64,000 nt of DNA from Xanthomonas sp. CFBP 8443 (GTDB lineage: Bacteria; Pseudomonadota; Gammaproteobacteria; Xanthomonadales; Xanthomonadaceae). Where the stretch lies: NCBI RefSeq assembly GCF_025666195.1, contig NZ_CP102592.1:2542001-2606000 (forward strand). The letters are read 5' to 3'. Under the pieces are notes generated by a model that saw only the letters and a list, made by a program, of their open reading frames with translations, was not told the origin of the DNA and made no database searches. Positions 16,951 to 26,767 of this stretch are shown here, piece after piece. The position numbers and the translations under genes are program-made. The stretch's first letter is position 1, and every line of letters starts with the position of its first letter.

Positions 16951-18062
16951 GCGTGCCGTTCCTGGACCTGCGCGCGCTCAACGCCCGCTATGCCGACGAA
17001 CTAAAGGCCGCGGCGGCACGGGTCATCGACTCGGGCTGGTACGTGCTGGGCGAGGAGCTCGACGCGTTCGAGCGCGAGTTCGCCGCCTATTGCGGCACCG
17101 GGCATGCGATCGGCGTGGGCAACGGCATGGACGCGCTGAGCCTGATCCTGCGCGGCTACCGCGAACTGGGCCGGCTGTGCGACGGCGACGAGGTGATCGT
17201 GCCGGGCAACACCTTTATCGCCAGCTTCCTGGCGATCAGCGAGAACCGATTGCTGCCGGTGCCGGTGGAGCCGGATCCGGTCAGCTTCAACCTGGATCCG
17301 GCCAGCGTGGAGCGGGCGATCGGCCCACGCACACGGGCGATCATGGCGGTGCATCTGTACGGCCAGCTGGCGGACATGGCCGCGTTGCGGACGCTGGCGC
17401 GGCAGCATGGCCTGCTGCTGATCGAGGACGCGGCGCAGGCGCACGGCGCGCGCCTGCAGGGGCGCCACGCCGGCAGTTTCGGCGACGCCGCCGGCTTCAG
17501 TTTCTTCCCCGGCAAGAACTTGGGTGCGCTCGGCGATGGCGGCGCGGTCACGACCGACGACGCCGCGCTGGCTGCGCAGATCCGGATGCTGCGCAACTAC
17601 GGGTCGGACATCAAGTACCGGCACCTGGTGCAAGGCGTGAACTCGCGCCTGGACGAAATGCAGGCGGCGCTGCTGCGGGTCAAGCTGCACTACCTGGATG
17701 CCGACATCGCCCTGCGCCGCGATGTGGCGCGGCGCTATCGCGCCGGTATCGCGCATCCGCAACTGCAGTTGCCGCAGGTGGCCGACGAGGCGGCTCACGC
17801 CTGGCATCTGTTCGTGGTGCGCTGCGCCCGGCGCGACGCGCTGCAGCGCCATCTGCTGGCCAGCGGCATTCACTGCGTGGTGCACTATCCGCAGCCGCCG
17901 CACCGGCAGCCGGCCTATGCCGCACTGAGCGGGCTCAGCCTGCCGCTGTGCGAGCAACTGCATCGCGAGGTGCTGAGCCTGCCGATCGACCCGACCCTGG
18001 ATGCGGCCGCGGTGGAGCGGGTGATCGGCGCCTGCCTGGCGTTCGAGGCCAGCGCGGCATGA
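16947..18062 (+). CDS. fdtB: DegT/DnrJ/EryC1 sugar aminotransferase (FdtB/QdtB-like)
   Basis: 371 residues, the usual size. It begins [13 protein letters not shown], has the cofactor region [15 protein letters not shown] (about residue 49), the [11 protein letters not shown] motif (about 159) and the PLP lysine in [15 protein letters not shown] (Lys190). These enzymes transaminate dTDP-3-keto-6-deoxyhexoses to the 3-amino sugar, the step after FdtA. ATG at 16947 overlaps the previous stop by four bases. fdtB is the likely role; qdtB is the alternative, depending on the stereochemistry made by the ketoisomerase. Confidence 0.85.
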   Translation: MSVPFLDLRALNARYADELKAAAARVIDSGWYVLGEELDAFEREFAAYCGTGHAIGVGNGMDALSLILRGYRELGRLCDGDEVIVPGNTFIASFLAISENRLLPVPVEPDPVSFNLDPASVERAIGPRTRAIMAVHLYGQLADMAALRTLARQHGLLLIEDAAQAHGARLQGRHAGSFGDAAGFSFFPGKNLGALGDGGAVTTDDAALAAQIRMLRNYGSDIKYRHLVQGVNSRLDEMQAALLRVKLHYLDADIALRRDVARRYRAGIAHPQLQLPQVADEAAHAWHLFVVRCARRDALQRHLLASGIHCVVHYPQPPHRQPAYAALSGLSLPLCEQLHREVLSLPIDPTLDAAAVERVIGACLAFEASAA

Positions 18063-19312
18063 ACGTGCTGCGCAGCGGCGTGTACAGCGGGGCGGCCACC
18101 GCGGCCAAGCTGCTGGCCGCGTTGCTGGTGCTCAAGCTGGTCGCGGTCTATGCCGGGCCGGCCGGCGTGGCCCGGCTCGGCCAGTTCACCAGCCTGATGT
18201 CGCTGCTGGCGGTGCTGGCCGGCGGCGGCATCGGCGCGGGCATCGTCAAGTACGTGGCCGAGTACCGCGACGATGCGCAGAAACTGGCGCGGCTGCTCGG
18301 CGCGGCGCTGGGCTATGCCTGCTGCGCCGCCTGCGTGATGGGGGTGGTCGCGCTGCTGTTCAGCCGCCAGATCGCGCAGCGCCTGCTCGGCGATCCGCAG
18401 TACCAGAGCCTGATCTGCGTGCTGGCCGTGGCCCAGCTCGGCATCGCCCTGGTCAACTACATCCTGGCCGTGGTCAACGGCTTCATGGACGTGCGCCGGC
18501 TGGCCTTCATCCAGGTCGCCGGCTCGGTGCTCAGCGTGCTGGTGGTGCTGTGGCTGTCGCGCTGGCTGCAGCTGTATGGCGCGCTGCTGGCGCTGGTGGC
18601 CGGGCAGGTGCTGTGGCTGTGCGCCGGGCTGCCGGCGCTGCGGCGCAGCCCGTACTTCCGCCGCGACATGCTGCGCATCCGCTTCGATGCGGAAATGACC
18701 CGGCGCCTGGCCGCGTTCTCGGTGATGACCCTGACCTCGGCGCTGCTGCCGCTGCTGGTCAACATCGGCGTGCGCGACCATCTGGCCGACACCTTCGGCT
18801 GGCAGCAGGTCGGCTACTGGCAGGCGGTGAGCAAGGTCTCCGAGGCCTATCTGCTGTTCTTCACCACGGCGATCAACGTCTATTACCTGCCCAAGCTGGC
18901 CGCGTTGCGCGATCGCGCCGGGCTGCTGCTGGAATTGCGCACCGCCTACCGCTACGTGCTGCCGGCGGTGATCGCATTGGCCGCGGCGATCTACCTGTGC
19001 CGGGATTGGCTCACGCGGCTGCTGTTCGCCGCCGACTTCGCCGCCGCCGCGCCGCTGTACGCGCCGCAGCTGGTCGGCGACGTGATCAAGATCGCTTCGT
19101 TCGTGCTGTCGTACCTGATGCTGGCCAAGGCGATGACGCGGCTGTTCGTGATCTCCGAATGCGTGTTCGCCGCCAGCTATCTGGGGCTGGTCTATCTGTT
19201 CACCGCGCGCATGGGCCTGATCGGGGCGGCATACGCGTTCGCGGTCAACTATGCGCTGTACCTGGCGTTCAACGTCGTGGTGGTGCGGCGCTATCTGGGA
19301 GGGTTGCGCTGA
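18059..19312 (+). CDS. wzx: O-antigen flippase Wzx
   Basis: 417 residues, about 12 membrane helices, with the MVF/MATE-like polysaccharide transporter pattern [20 protein letters not shown] near the N-terminus and [13 protein letters not shown] after it. Wzx moves undecaprenyl-linked repeat units across the inner membrane. Start ATG at 18059 overlaps the aminotransferase stop; the stop overlaps the next gene's ATG. The neighbouring wzy and wzz support the assignment. Confidence 0.88.
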   Translation: MNVLRSGVYSGAATAAKLLAALLVLKLVAVYAGPAGVARLGQFTSLMSLLAVLAGGGIGAGIVKYVAEYRDDAQKLARLLGAALGYACCAACVMGVVALLFSRQIAQRLLGDPQYQSLICVLAVAQLGIALVNYILAVVNGFMDVRRLAFIQVAGSVLSVLVVLWLSRWLQLYGALLALVAGQVLWLCAGLPALRRSPYFRRDMLRIRFDAEMTRRLAAFSVMTLTSALLPLLVNIGVRDHLADTFGWQQVGYWQAVSKVSEAYLLFFTTAINVYYLPKLAALRDRAGLLLELRTAYRYVLPAVIALAAAIYLCRDWLTRLLFAADFAAAAPLYAPQLVGDVIKIASFVLSYLMLAKAMTRLFVISECVFAASYLGLVYLFTARMGLIGAAYAFAVNYALYLAFNVVVVRRYLGGLR

Positions 19313-20253
19313 TGGACGAACGCGGACTGCGCGGCGACATGCCGCTGGTGTCGGTGCTGGTGCCGGCGTTCAACCATGAACGCTTCGTGCAGCGCTGCCT
19401 GGACAGCGTGCTGGAGGATCCGTATCCCAACAAGGAGCTGGTGATCGTCGACGACGGCTCCAGCGACGCCACCGCCGCGCGCATCGCCGAATGGATCGCG
19501 CTGCACGGACAGCGCATCCCGGTACGGTTCTGGCCGCGCGAGAACCGCGGCATCGCCGCCACGCTGAACCATCTGGTGGCGATGGCCAGCGGCGAATTCC
19601 TGCGTCTGGGCGCCAGCGACGATTACCTGCTGCCGGGCGGCTTGGCCGCGCAGGTCGCCTATCTGCGCGCCGCGCCAGGCAAGACCGCGGTGATCGGCGA
19701 TGCGGTGGTGGTCGACGCGGACGGGCGCCTGTTGCACCAGAGCAGCATGCGCGACCTGCACGGCGTGGACAAACGCCTGTACCTGAGCGACGCCGGCATC
19801 CGCCGCGCGGTGATCCGGCACTGGGCGGTGAGCGGGGCGGTGGCCCTGGTCCGGCGCAGCGCGCTGCAGGCGCGCGTGGCCTGGGACGAAGAGCTGCACA
19901 TCGAGGACTGGGACTTCTTCCTGCGCCTGGTCGCGCGCGACGCGCTGGGCTTCATCGACGTCGGCGTCTGTGCGTACCGGCTGCACGGCGCCAACGCCAG
20001 CAGGACCCGGCACCTGCCCAGCCGCCTGGCCAATCTGACCGAGTCGCGGCAGGTGGCGCTGCGCCGCGCGGCGCTGTTCGATGCGCCGTGCCGCACGCTG
20101 CTGCATGCGCAGGCGCACTACATCGCGGCCAAGATCGCGTTCCTGCGGCGCCAGCCGGCGGTGCTGGGCGGGCACCTGCTGGCGCATGCCTGGCTGTCGC
20201 TGCTGGCGCGCCTGCGGCCGGCCGCCGCGGCGCCGCTGGCCGAGCGCGCATGA
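19312..20253 (+). CDS. Family 2 glycosyltransferase
   Basis: 313 residues, GT-A fold. The N-terminus has VSVLVPAFNHERFVQRCLDS and the UDP/metal region VIVDDGSSDAT (about 44-54); RLGASDDYLLPGG contains the DxD-like SDD (about 101-103). The later LHIEDWDFFLRL is the ED-type acceptor/catalytic motif. The C-terminal 80 residues are helical. Adds one sugar of the repeat unit at the cytoplasmic face; donor unknown. Confidence 0.85.
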   Translation: MDERGLRGDMPLVSVLVPAFNHERFVQRCLDSVLEDPYPNKELVIVDDGSSDATAARIAEWIALHGQRIPVRFWPRENRGIAATLNHLVAMASGEFLRLGASDDYLLPGGLAAQVAYLRAAPGKTAVIGDAVVVDADGRLLHQSSMRDLHGVDKRLYLSDAGIRRAVIRHWAVSGAVALVRRSALQARVAWDEELHIEDWDFFLRLVARDALGFIDVGVCAYRLHGANASRTRHLPSRLANLTESRQVALRRAALFDAPCRTLLHAQAHYIAAKIAFLRRQPAVLGGHLLAHAWLSLLARLRPAAAAPLAERA

Positions 20254-21437
20254 AACGCCTGCTGCGCCTGCCGTCGAGCTATTTCGGCCTGCCGCTGCTG
20301 TTCAGTTGCGCGCTGACCCTGCTCAGCTTCGATCTGCCGCCCGGCTATTCCGCCGGCATCGCCTTGCTCGCCGCCGCGGCCGCCACGACGCTGCTGCTGG
20401 ACGCGCTGCACGGCATCCGCCTGCCGTCGCTGGCTGCGTTTCGCGCGCGTCGCTATGCCGGCACCCGCGAGGCCTTCGTCGCGCTGTGCCTGGCCGCGCT
20501 GGTCGGCGTGTTCTGCGTGCTGGACCTGGCGCTGTTCCCGATCCCGCTGTTCACCAATCCTTCCGCCTATGCCGACCTGACGCCGCTGCATTCGCACGTG
20601 CGGCACCTGTCCAACATGTGCTGGATCCTGCCGCCGATCGGGCTGCTGTGCGTGCGCGACAAGGCGCTGCGCAACGCGATGATCGTCGCCGGCTTCGTGT
20701 TCCCGGTGCTGGTGATCGACCGCAACCGCATCTTCGCCGCGTTGTTCAGCTTCGCGCTGCTCCTGCTGCTGCGGCGCGATCCGGCGCGGCCGGTGCCGTG
20801 GAAGGCCATCGTGGCGTTGCTGGTCGCCGGCGGCGCGGCGTTCTCGCTGCTGGGCGCGCTGCGCTCGGGCTCGCTGGACTCGGTGACGCTGCCGTTCAGC
20901 GCGCTCTATCGCGCCGCGCCGCAAGGCATCAAGTGGCTGCTGCTGTACATCGGCGCCGGCCCGTACAACTTCGGCGCGATGCTGGCCAAGGACTACGTCA
21001 ATGCCAGTTTCCTGGTCAACCAGCTGGTGCCGCTGAGCGGTTCGATCGCCACCGCCGGCACCGGCATTCCGCTGGATGCGCCGAACATCAACGTCGGCAC
21101 CGAATTCTTCCCGTTCCTGCTGGCCGGCGGCGCCGGCGCCGCGCTGGCCGCGATGCTGGCGCTGTACGCGGCGCTGCTGTGGAGCGTGCGCCTGCTCGGC
21201 AGCACGGTGTCGCTGTTCAACCTGCTGGTGTTCCTGCGCATCGCCTATGCCTGCCTGATGTCGCCATTCGCGCCGCAGGCGTTCACCTGGACCAACGCCG
21301 GCTTCATCGCGCTGTGCCTGGTCCTGCACGCCGGCAGCGCGCTGCTGCCGAACCGCCGCGCGGCGCTGGCGGCTGCGCCGGGCAGGGCGGGGCAGGCGCC
21401 GTCGCCACCTTTTTCTCCGGGAACTACCTTGCCATGA
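20250..21437 (+). CDS. wzy: O-antigen polymerase Wzy
   Basis: 395 residues, about 10 hydrophobic segments and a large periplasmic loop (about residues 230-285, including DAPNINVGTEFFPFLLAGG). Wzy proteins share topology rather than sequence, so the call rests on topology and its place between wzx/GT2 and wzz. It would polymerise flipped repeat units in the periplasm. Start ATG at 20250 overlaps the previous stop by ATGA; the 3' end overlaps wzz by four bases. Confidence 0.78.
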   Translation: MKRLLRLPSSYFGLPLLFSCALTLLSFDLPPGYSAGIALLAAAAATTLLLDALHGIRLPSLAAFRARRYAGTREAFVALCLAALVGVFCVLDLALFPIPLFTNPSAYADLTPLHSHVRHLSNMCWILPPIGLLCVRDKALRNAMIVAGFVFPVLVIDRNRIFAALFSFALLLLLRRDPARPVPWKAIVALLVAGGAAFSLLGALRSGSLDSVTLPFSALYRAAPQGIKWLLLYIGAGPYNFGAMLAKDYVNASFLVNQLVPLSGSIATAGTGIPLDAPNINVGTEFFPFLLAGGAGAALAAMLALYAALLWSVRLLGSTVSLFNLLVFLRIAYACLMSPFAPQAFTWTNAGFIALCLVLHAGSALLPNRRAALAAAPGRAGQAPSPPFSPGTTLP

Positions 21438-22291
21438 AAGAAGACGAAATCTACCTGATCGACCTGTGGCGGATCCTGCGGCGCGAATGGACGTGGTGCG
21501 TGCTGCCGCTGCTCGTCGCGCTGGCGCTGGCGTTCGCCTTCCTGCATGTCGCCACGCGCCAGTGGCAGGCCACCGCGTGGGTACAGGTCGGCGAGTTCGG
21601 CCCGACCCCGGCCGGGCGCGATCCCAAGCTGGAGCCGTTCCAGCGGGTGATCGAGCGGATCAAGACCCGGCTGTTCCAGGACCAGGTGCTGCAGAGCCTG
21701 GGCCTGCCGTTGAACGGCCGCGAGGCCGCGCTGTACCGCGGCAGTCTGAAGCTGGACCCGGATCCCTATGCCAACCTGATCGAGCTGAGCCTGCGCGCCG
21801 ATTCGGCGCAGCAGGCGCGCGCCCTGGCTGCGGCGACGACAGCGCAGTTGCAGGCGTTGCATCGGCGCATCCAGGCCGTGCCGATGCAACAGACGCGCGA
21901 ACGCCTGCAGGACATCGACAGCGAACTCGCCGCGACCCAGGCCGAGCGCGCGCGCCTGCTGCAACAGCAGGCAGAAGGCAAGGGCAGCGTCGAGCGGCAA
22001 TTGCTCGGCGACATGCTGCTGTCGGAGAAGAACACGACCATCCGCAGCCTGAAGTCCGAGCGCGACGACCTGCGCGCCCGGCTCGGCGCGCGCTATACCT
22101 ACGACACCTCCGCGCCATGGGCGGCCTACGTGCCCGAACGCCCGGCATTTCCCAATCCGGTGCTGGTACTGGCGGTGGGACTGATGCTGGGCGTGGGACT
22201 CGGCGTGTTCGCCGCGATCGTCCGCAACGCGCTGCGGCGCCGGCAGGTGGCACGCATGCCGCAGCCTCAGCAGGCCCTTAGCGGCGCATAA
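21434..22291 (+). CDS. wzz: Chain-length determinant protein Wzz
   Basis: 285 residues. It begins EDEIYLIDLWRILRREWTW with membrane helix 1 (about 18-40), has a periplasmic coiled-coil-rich domain (about 140-190) and a second helix (about 240-265, VLVLAVGLMLGVGLGVFAA), with the P-x-P-NP segment just before it (PERPAFPNPV). This is the polysaccharide co-polymerase layout without a kinase domain. It sets O-antigen chain length with Wzy. Last gene of the fdtA-wzz transcription unit. Confidence 0.87.
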   Translation: MKEDEIYLIDLWRILRREWTWCVLPLLVALALAFAFLHVATRQWQATAWVQVGEFGPTPAGRDPKLEPFQRVIERIKTRLFQDQVLQSLGLPLNGREAALYRGSLKLDPDPYANLIELSLRADSAQQARALAAATTAQLQALHRRIQAVPMQQTRERLQDIDSELAATQAERARLLQQQAEGKGSVERQLLGDMLLSEKNTTIRSLKSERDDLRARLGARYTYDTSAPWAAYVPERPAFPNPVLVLAVGLMLGVGLGVFAAIVRNALRRRQVARMPQPQQALSGA

Positions 22292-22324
22292 GCGCCAATA
22301 CGCACCACGCCGCTCACGGCGATT

Positions 22325-22352
22325 CAACCAAACCGCCCGCCACCCGCACTCA
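22325..22352 (+). promoter_or_regulatory. ECF-type promoter before the methyltransferase operon
   Basis: CAACCAAA with 16 bp from CAACC to GCACTCA, in the only real gap (138 bp) inside the polysaccharide locus. The -10 end lies 77 bp before the chosen GTG. Same motif as five other sites. Confidence 0.65.
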
Positions 22353-22429
22353 CTGGCATACCGTGCGATCCGCGCTTGCGGCCGGCACGGCAATTCCCGA
22401 CGACGACGGCAGGCGAGTGGAGAGTGGAT

Positions 22430-23278
22430 GTGACTGCGAATGGCAAGCCCGGCACCGCTGCGCGCGCGGCGACGATCGATCCGGCGCTGCTGCTGGAGAC
22501 CCAGCGCGCCTTCGATAGCGTTGCCGCCGACTACGACGGCCCGCGCGGCAACAACGAGCTGATCCAGCGCATGCGCACCACCCTGTGGGACACGGTGGCC
22601 GCGCAGTTGCCGGTCGGCGCGCGGCTGATCGACCTGGGCTGCGGCACCGGCCTGGACGCCCACGAGTTCGCGCAACGCGGCTATCGGGTGCTGGCCACCG
22701 ACTGGTCGCCGCAGATGGTGGAGCGCACCTGGCAGCGGGCGCAGGACCCGGCCTTGCAGGGACGGCTCAGCGCGGCGCACGTCGGCATCCAGCAACTGGA
22801 CCGCATCGACGGCGAGTTCGACGGCATGTATTCCAACTTCGGCCCGCTGAACTGCGCGCCGGACCTGCCCGCGGTGGCCGCCGAATGCGCGCGCCTGCTG
22901 CGCCGCGATGGGCGCCTGGTGTTCTCGGTGATCGGACGCCTGTGCCCGTGGGAAGTGGGCCACTACGCGCTGCGCGGGCGCTTCCGCCGCGCCGCGGTGC
23001 GTGGCGCGCGCGGGGTCACCGCGGTGGGCATGAACGGGCACACGATCTGGACCTGGTATTACCTGCCGCGCGAGTTCTACCGCGCCTTCTCCGCGCATTT
23101 CGAACTGGAATCCTATCGCGCGCTCAGCCTGTGCCTGCCGCCGCCGTACCTGGTCGACCACTATCGCCGCCACCCGCGCTGGGGCGAACGCCTGGGCCGG
23201 CTGGACGACCGCATCGGCGGCTGGCCGCTGCTGCGCGACATGGGCGATCACTTCCTGATCGTGATGCGCAAGCGCTGA
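22430..23278 (+). CDS. Class I SAM-dependent methyltransferase
   Basis: 282 residues from GTG 22430, chosen for a GGAG ribosome-binding site seven bases upstream; ATG-less longer frames are unlikely. SAM motif I is LIDLGCGTGLDAHEF; the FDGMYSNFGPLN post-motif and RRDGRLVFSVIG strand follow. The C-terminal half (HTIWTWYYLPREFYRAF) resembles small-molecule or sugar methyltransferases rather than rRNA enzymes. First gene of a four-gene set with an amidohydrolase, a second methyltransferase and a radical SAM enzyme. Substrate unknown. Confidence 0.8.
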   Translation: MTANGKPGTAARAATIDPALLLETQRAFDSVAADYDGPRGNNELIQRMRTTLWDTVAAQLPVGARLIDLGCGTGLDAHEFAQRGYRVLATDWSPQMVERTWQRAQDPALQGRLSAAHVGIQQLDRIDGEFDGMYSNFGPLNCAPDLPAVAAECARLLRRDGRLVFSVIGRLCPWEVGHYALRGRFRRAAVRGARGVTAVGMNGHTIWTWYYLPREFYRAFSAHFELESYRALSLCLPPPYLVDHYRRHPRWGERLGRLDDRIGGWPLLRDMGDHFLIVMRKR

Positions 23279-23281
23279 ACG

Positions 23282-24511
23282 ATGCGCGCGCTTTCCGCTG
23301 CCGCCGAAGTCTGCCTGCACGGCTCGCGCCTGGCCACGCCGGCCGGCGCGCTGCGCGCGTCCCTGGCGTTGCGCGGCGCGCGCATCGCCGCCGCGCCGGC
23401 CACTGCGGCGTACCGGATCGCGCTGCACGGGCACCTGGTGTTTCCGGGGCTGATCAATGCGCACGAGCACCTGCAGGTCAACGCGGTGCCGCCGCTGCCG
23501 CAGACCGCGCCGTTCGCCAACAGCTACGCGTGGATCGAGGCATTCGCTGCGCATTTCCGCGATCCCGCCGTCGCCGCCGCGCTGCGGCTGCCCAAGGCGC
23601 TGCGCCTGCGCCACGGCGCGCTGAAGAATCTGCTCGCCGGCGTCACCTGTGTCGCCCACCACGATCCGTGGCATGCCGAACTGGACGCGGCGGACTTCCC
23701 GGTCGCGCTGCTGCGCGAGTTCGGCTGGAGCTACGCCTTGCATGGACCCGACTACGGCCCGCCGCTGGCGCAGAGCTTCTCCGCGACCGCCGCCGACCGT
23801 CCGTGGATGATCCACCTGGCCGAGGGCACCGATGCGATCGCCGCCGGCGAACTGGCCGAACTGGACCGGCGCGGCTGCCTGGCCGCCAACAGCGTGCTGA
23901 TCCACGGCGTGGGCCTGAGCGCGGCCGACATCGAGCGCGTGCTCGCCTGCGGCGCCGCCGTGGTGTGGTGCCCGTCGAGCAACCTGGCGCTGTTGGGGCG
24001 CACGCTGGATCCACGCCGGCTGTACGCGGGCGGGCGCCTGGCGCTGGGCAGCGATTCGCGCCTGAGCGGCGCGCGCGACCTGCTCGAGGAACTGCAGGTG
24101 GCCGCCGCCAACGGGCTGGATGCCGGGCAGGCGCTGGCGCTGGCGACTACCGCCGCCGCGCGCATCCTGCGCCTCCCCGGACGCGGCAGTCTCGCGGTCG
24201 GCAGCGCCGCGGATCTGCTGATCGTCGGCGACCGCGGCGGCGACCCGGCGCATAGCCTGGTCGGCCGTGCACGCAGCGAACTGCGCGCGGTGGTACGCGA
24301 CGGGCGCCCGCGCATCGCCGATCCCGATTTCGCCGACTGGTTCGAGGCCACCGGCGTGGCGGCGGTGCCGGTGACGCTGGACGGCGTGCCGAAGCTGCTG
24401 GCCGCGGAGCTGGCCGACCCCGCATTGCTCGCGCTCGAACCCGGGCTGGAGCTGCAGGGCGATGCGCTTCGCACGGCCGAGCCGTCCGCCCTGCAGGCAC
24501 GCCGCGCATGA
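23282..24511 (+). CDS. Amidohydrolase superfamily metal-dependent hydrolase
   Basis: 409 residues of the AtzA/TrzN/SsnA-like amidohydrolase fold. Metal ligands: His61 and His63 in INAHEHLQVN, a histidine pair in VTCVAHHDPWH (about 120-126), the His in SVLIHGVGL (about 206) and the Asp in LALGSDSRLSGA (about 258). The composite N- and C-terminal beta-sandwich typical of these deaminases/chlorohydrolases is present. Presence in a polysaccharide locus is unusual. It starts three bases after the first methyltransferase and overlaps the second by ATGA. The reaction (deamination, deacylation or ring hydrolysis) cannot be read from sequence. Confidence 0.8.
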   Translation: MRALSAAAEVCLHGSRLATPAGALRASLALRGARIAAAPATAAYRIALHGHLVFPGLINAHEHLQVNAVPPLPQTAPFANSYAWIEAFAAHFRDPAVAAALRLPKALRLRHGALKNLLAGVTCVAHHDPWHAELDAADFPVALLREFGWSYALHGPDYGPPLAQSFSATAADRPWMIHLAEGTDAIAAGELAELDRRGCLAANSVLIHGVGLSAADIERVLACGAAVVWCPSSNLALLGRTLDPRRLYAGGRLALGSDSRLSGARDLLEELQVAAANGLDAGQALALATTAAARILRLPGRGSLAVGSAADLLIVGDRGGDPAHSLVGRARSELRAVVRDGRPRIADPDFADWFEATGVAAVPVTLDGVPKLLAAELADPALLALEPGLELQGDALRTAEPSALQARRA

Positions 24512-25206
24512 GCGCCGTGCCGATCCTGGACCCGCTCGAGGCCTATGCGCTGTGGGCGGCAAGCTATCCGGCGCACGCGCACAACCCGGTGATGCAGGCC
24601 GAACAGCGGGCCATGCTGGCGCTGTTGCCGCCCGCGCTGCACGGCCAGCGCGTGCTCGATGCCGGCTGCGGCAGCGGACGCTATCTGCTGCATGCGCTGC
24701 AGCGCCACGCCGCGCACGCCACCGGCGTGGACCTGTCGCCGCAGATGCTCGGCCGCGCCGCGCGCGAACTGGATGCGGCCGGCGCCGGCAATCGCTACAC
24801 GCTGCGCGAAGGCAGCCTGGACGCACTGCCGGTGGCCGATGCCGAGGCCGACCTGAGCATCTGCGCCCTGGCCGTCGGGCATCTGCCGCACCTGCAGCCG
24901 GCGCTGGCCGAACTGCACCGCGCCACCCGCCCGGGCGGCAGCGTGCTGTGCAGCGACGTGCATCCGATCGGCCACGCGCTGGGCTGGAAGCGCGATTTCA
25001 AGGCCGCTGGCCAGCGCTACGCGGTGCGCCATACCCAGCACCTCTACAGCCACTGGCATGCGGCCTGCGCCGCGCTCGGGCTGGCGATCGAGGCGGTGCG
25101 CGAACCGATGCTCGATCCTGCCGACATTCCCGCCGGCGCGCACTTCGATCCTGCCGCGCTGCAGGTTCCGGTGGCGCTGGTGTTCCGGCTGCGGCGCCTG
25201 CCGTGA
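24508..25206 (+). CDS. Class I SAM-dependent methyltransferase (UbiE-like)
   Basis: 232 residues. Motif I is VLDAGCGSGRYLL (about 50-62), then GVDLSPQML, and motif III-like LHRATRPGGSVLCSDVHP. The fold is like BioC/UbiE-type enzymes acting on small molecules. Overlaps the amidohydrolase by ATGA and touches the radical SAM gene. Substrate unknown; context suggests tailoring of the same product as its neighbours. Confidence 0.8.
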   Translation: MSAVPILDPLEAYALWAASYPAHAHNPVMQAEQRAMLALLPPALHGQRVLDAGCGSGRYLLHALQRHAAHATGVDLSPQMLGRAARELDAAGAGNRYTLREGSLDALPVADAEADLSICALAVGHLPHLQPALAELHRATRPGGSVLCSDVHPIGHALGWKRDFKAAGQRYAVRHTQHLYSHWHAACAALGLAIEAVREPMLDPADIPAGAHFDPAALQVPVALVFRLRRLP

Positions 25207-25229
25207 GCCTCGCCTTGCGGTCTTCTCCC

Positions 25230-26741
25230 ATGCCTTCCACACCGAACACGCTGCTGGTCAATCCGACCATCACCTCGCGCGGCAATGCCCGCTTCCCGCT
25301 GGCGCTGCTGAACCTGGCCGCGGCGCTGGACCGCAGCGGCGACTGCCGCATCATCGACGGCAACGTCGATCGCGGCTTCATCGACAGCGCGCTGCAGGCG
25401 TTGCAGCAACAACGCTACGACGCGGTCGGCATCAGCGTCATGGGCGGGCCGCAGATCGCGCCGTCGATCGCGCTGTCCACGGCGATCCGCGAACGCTTCC
25501 CGGCCATGCCGATCGTTTGGGGCGGCTATTTCCCGACCCTGTATACCGACACCGCGCTGAGCGCGCCGTACGTGGACTACGCGATCCGCGCGCAGGGCGA
25601 GGACACGCTGCCGGAACTGGTCGCGGCGTTGCGTGGCGAAGGCCCCAGCCTGGCGCAGATCGACGGGCTGTCGTGGAAACAGGACGGCGCGATCGTGCAC
25701 AACCGCAATCGCGGCTTCAGCCGCGGCGAGGCGGCACCGGCGCTGCCGTACGCCAAGCTCGGCGACCCGCGCCAGTACCTGGGCCGCAGCTTCCTCGGCC
25801 GCCGCACCGCCTCGCACCAGGCCGCGCTGGGCTGCCGGTTCCGCTGCACCTTCTGCGGCGTGGCGGCGATGTTCGGCGGCGCCACCGCGCTGCCCACCGC
25901 GGCGCGGCTGGAGCGTGAGTTGCGCTACCTGAAAGAGGAACTGGGCGCCGATTCGATCCAGTTCTTCGACCACAACTTCTTCGACCGCGAGGCGGAGATG
26001 ATCCCGTTGCTGGAAGTCATGGCCAAGCTGGAGATGCCATGGTGGTGCTACGCGCGCGCCGACGCGTTGCTCAACCTGTCCGAGAGCACCTGGACGCTGG
26101 TGCGCAAGAGCCGGCTGCGCATGGCCTACATCGGCGCCGAATCGCCGAGCGGGGCGATGCTCAAGGAAATCCGCAAGGGCACGCGTCCGGACCAGACCCT
26201 CGAGGTGGCCGAGCTGTGCCGGCGCAACGGGGTGATTCCGGAGCTGTCGTTCATGGTCGCGCCGCCGCAGGACACCGTGCACGCGACCGAGCAGACCTTC
26301 GAGTTCATTCGCGAACTCAAGCAGATCAATCCGCAGTCGGAAATCATCGTTTACGTGTACACGCCGCTGCCGGAAGCCAGCCGCCACGAGAAGGACCGCG
26401 GCAAGCGCGCATCGATGCCGCTGCGCGACCTGCACGGCGCGCCGGTGGAGTTCCCGCGCACGCCGGAGGAGTGGACCCAGCCGCAATGGGTGGACTACGC
26501 CTGCCATGCCGACGCGCCCTGGCTCGACGACGCGCTGCGCCAGCGCATCCGCGACTTCGTCACCGTGCTGGGCTGCCGCTATCCCACCGCGCAGGACCTG
26601 CGTTCGCCGCGCTGGGCCAAGCGCGGCCTGAGCGCGATGGCGGCGTGGCGCTACCGCTACCGGCGCTACGACCGACCGTGGGAGCTGAACCTGGCCAATT
26701 GGCTGGTGCGCCTGCGCCGGCCGCAGGTCTCCGGCATCTAG
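25230..26741 (+). CDS. B12-binding-domain radical SAM enzyme
   Basis: 503 residues. The N-terminal Rossmann-like cobalamin-binding type domain (about 5-150; PFLALLNLAAAL-like start, GISVMGGPQIAPS, VWGGYFPTL) is followed by the radical SAM core with the cluster motif Cys202-x3-Cys206-x2-Cys209 (CRFRCTFC). SPASM-type extra cysteines are not evident. Relatives include BchE and hopanoid-type methylases/oxidative cyclases. I chose ATG 25230; a GTG at 25203 overlapping the previous stop (GTGA) is an alternative that would couple translation. It probably performs a carbon-skeleton or methylation step on the locus product. Confidence 0.82.
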   Translation: MPSTPNTLLVNPTITSRGNARFPLALLNLAAALDRSGDCRIIDGNVDRGFIDSALQALQQQRYDAVGISVMGGPQIAPSIALSTAIRERFPAMPIVWGGYFPTLYTDTALSAPYVDYAIRAQGEDTLPELVAALRGEGPSLAQIDGLSWKQDGAIVHNRNRGFSRGEAAPALPYAKLGDPRQYLGRSFLGRRTASHQAALGCRFRCTFCGVAAMFGGATALPTAARLERELRYLKEELGADSIQFFDHNFFDREAEMIPLLEVMAKLEMPWWCYARADALLNLSESTWTLVRKSRLRMAYIGAESPSGAMLKEIRKGTRPDQTLEVAELCRRNGVIPELSFMVAPPQDTVHATEQTFEFIRELKQINPQSEIIVYVYTPLPEASRHEKDRGKRASMPLRDLHGAPVEFPRTPEEWTQPQWVDYACHADAPWLDDALRQRIRDFVTVLGCRYPTAQDLRSPRWAKRGLSAMAAWRYRYRRYDRPWELNLANWLVRLRRPQVSGI

Positions 26742-26767
26742 GCGTGTCGCCTCCCCGCGGAAACCCC

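Noticed and set aside
21245..24826. 1193-codon open frame on the minus strand
   Set aside because: Antisense to wzy, wzz, methyltransferase and amidohydrolase genes that all have clear family motifs. Composition is the Arg/Ala/Gln-rich type produced by reading GC-rich genes backwards.
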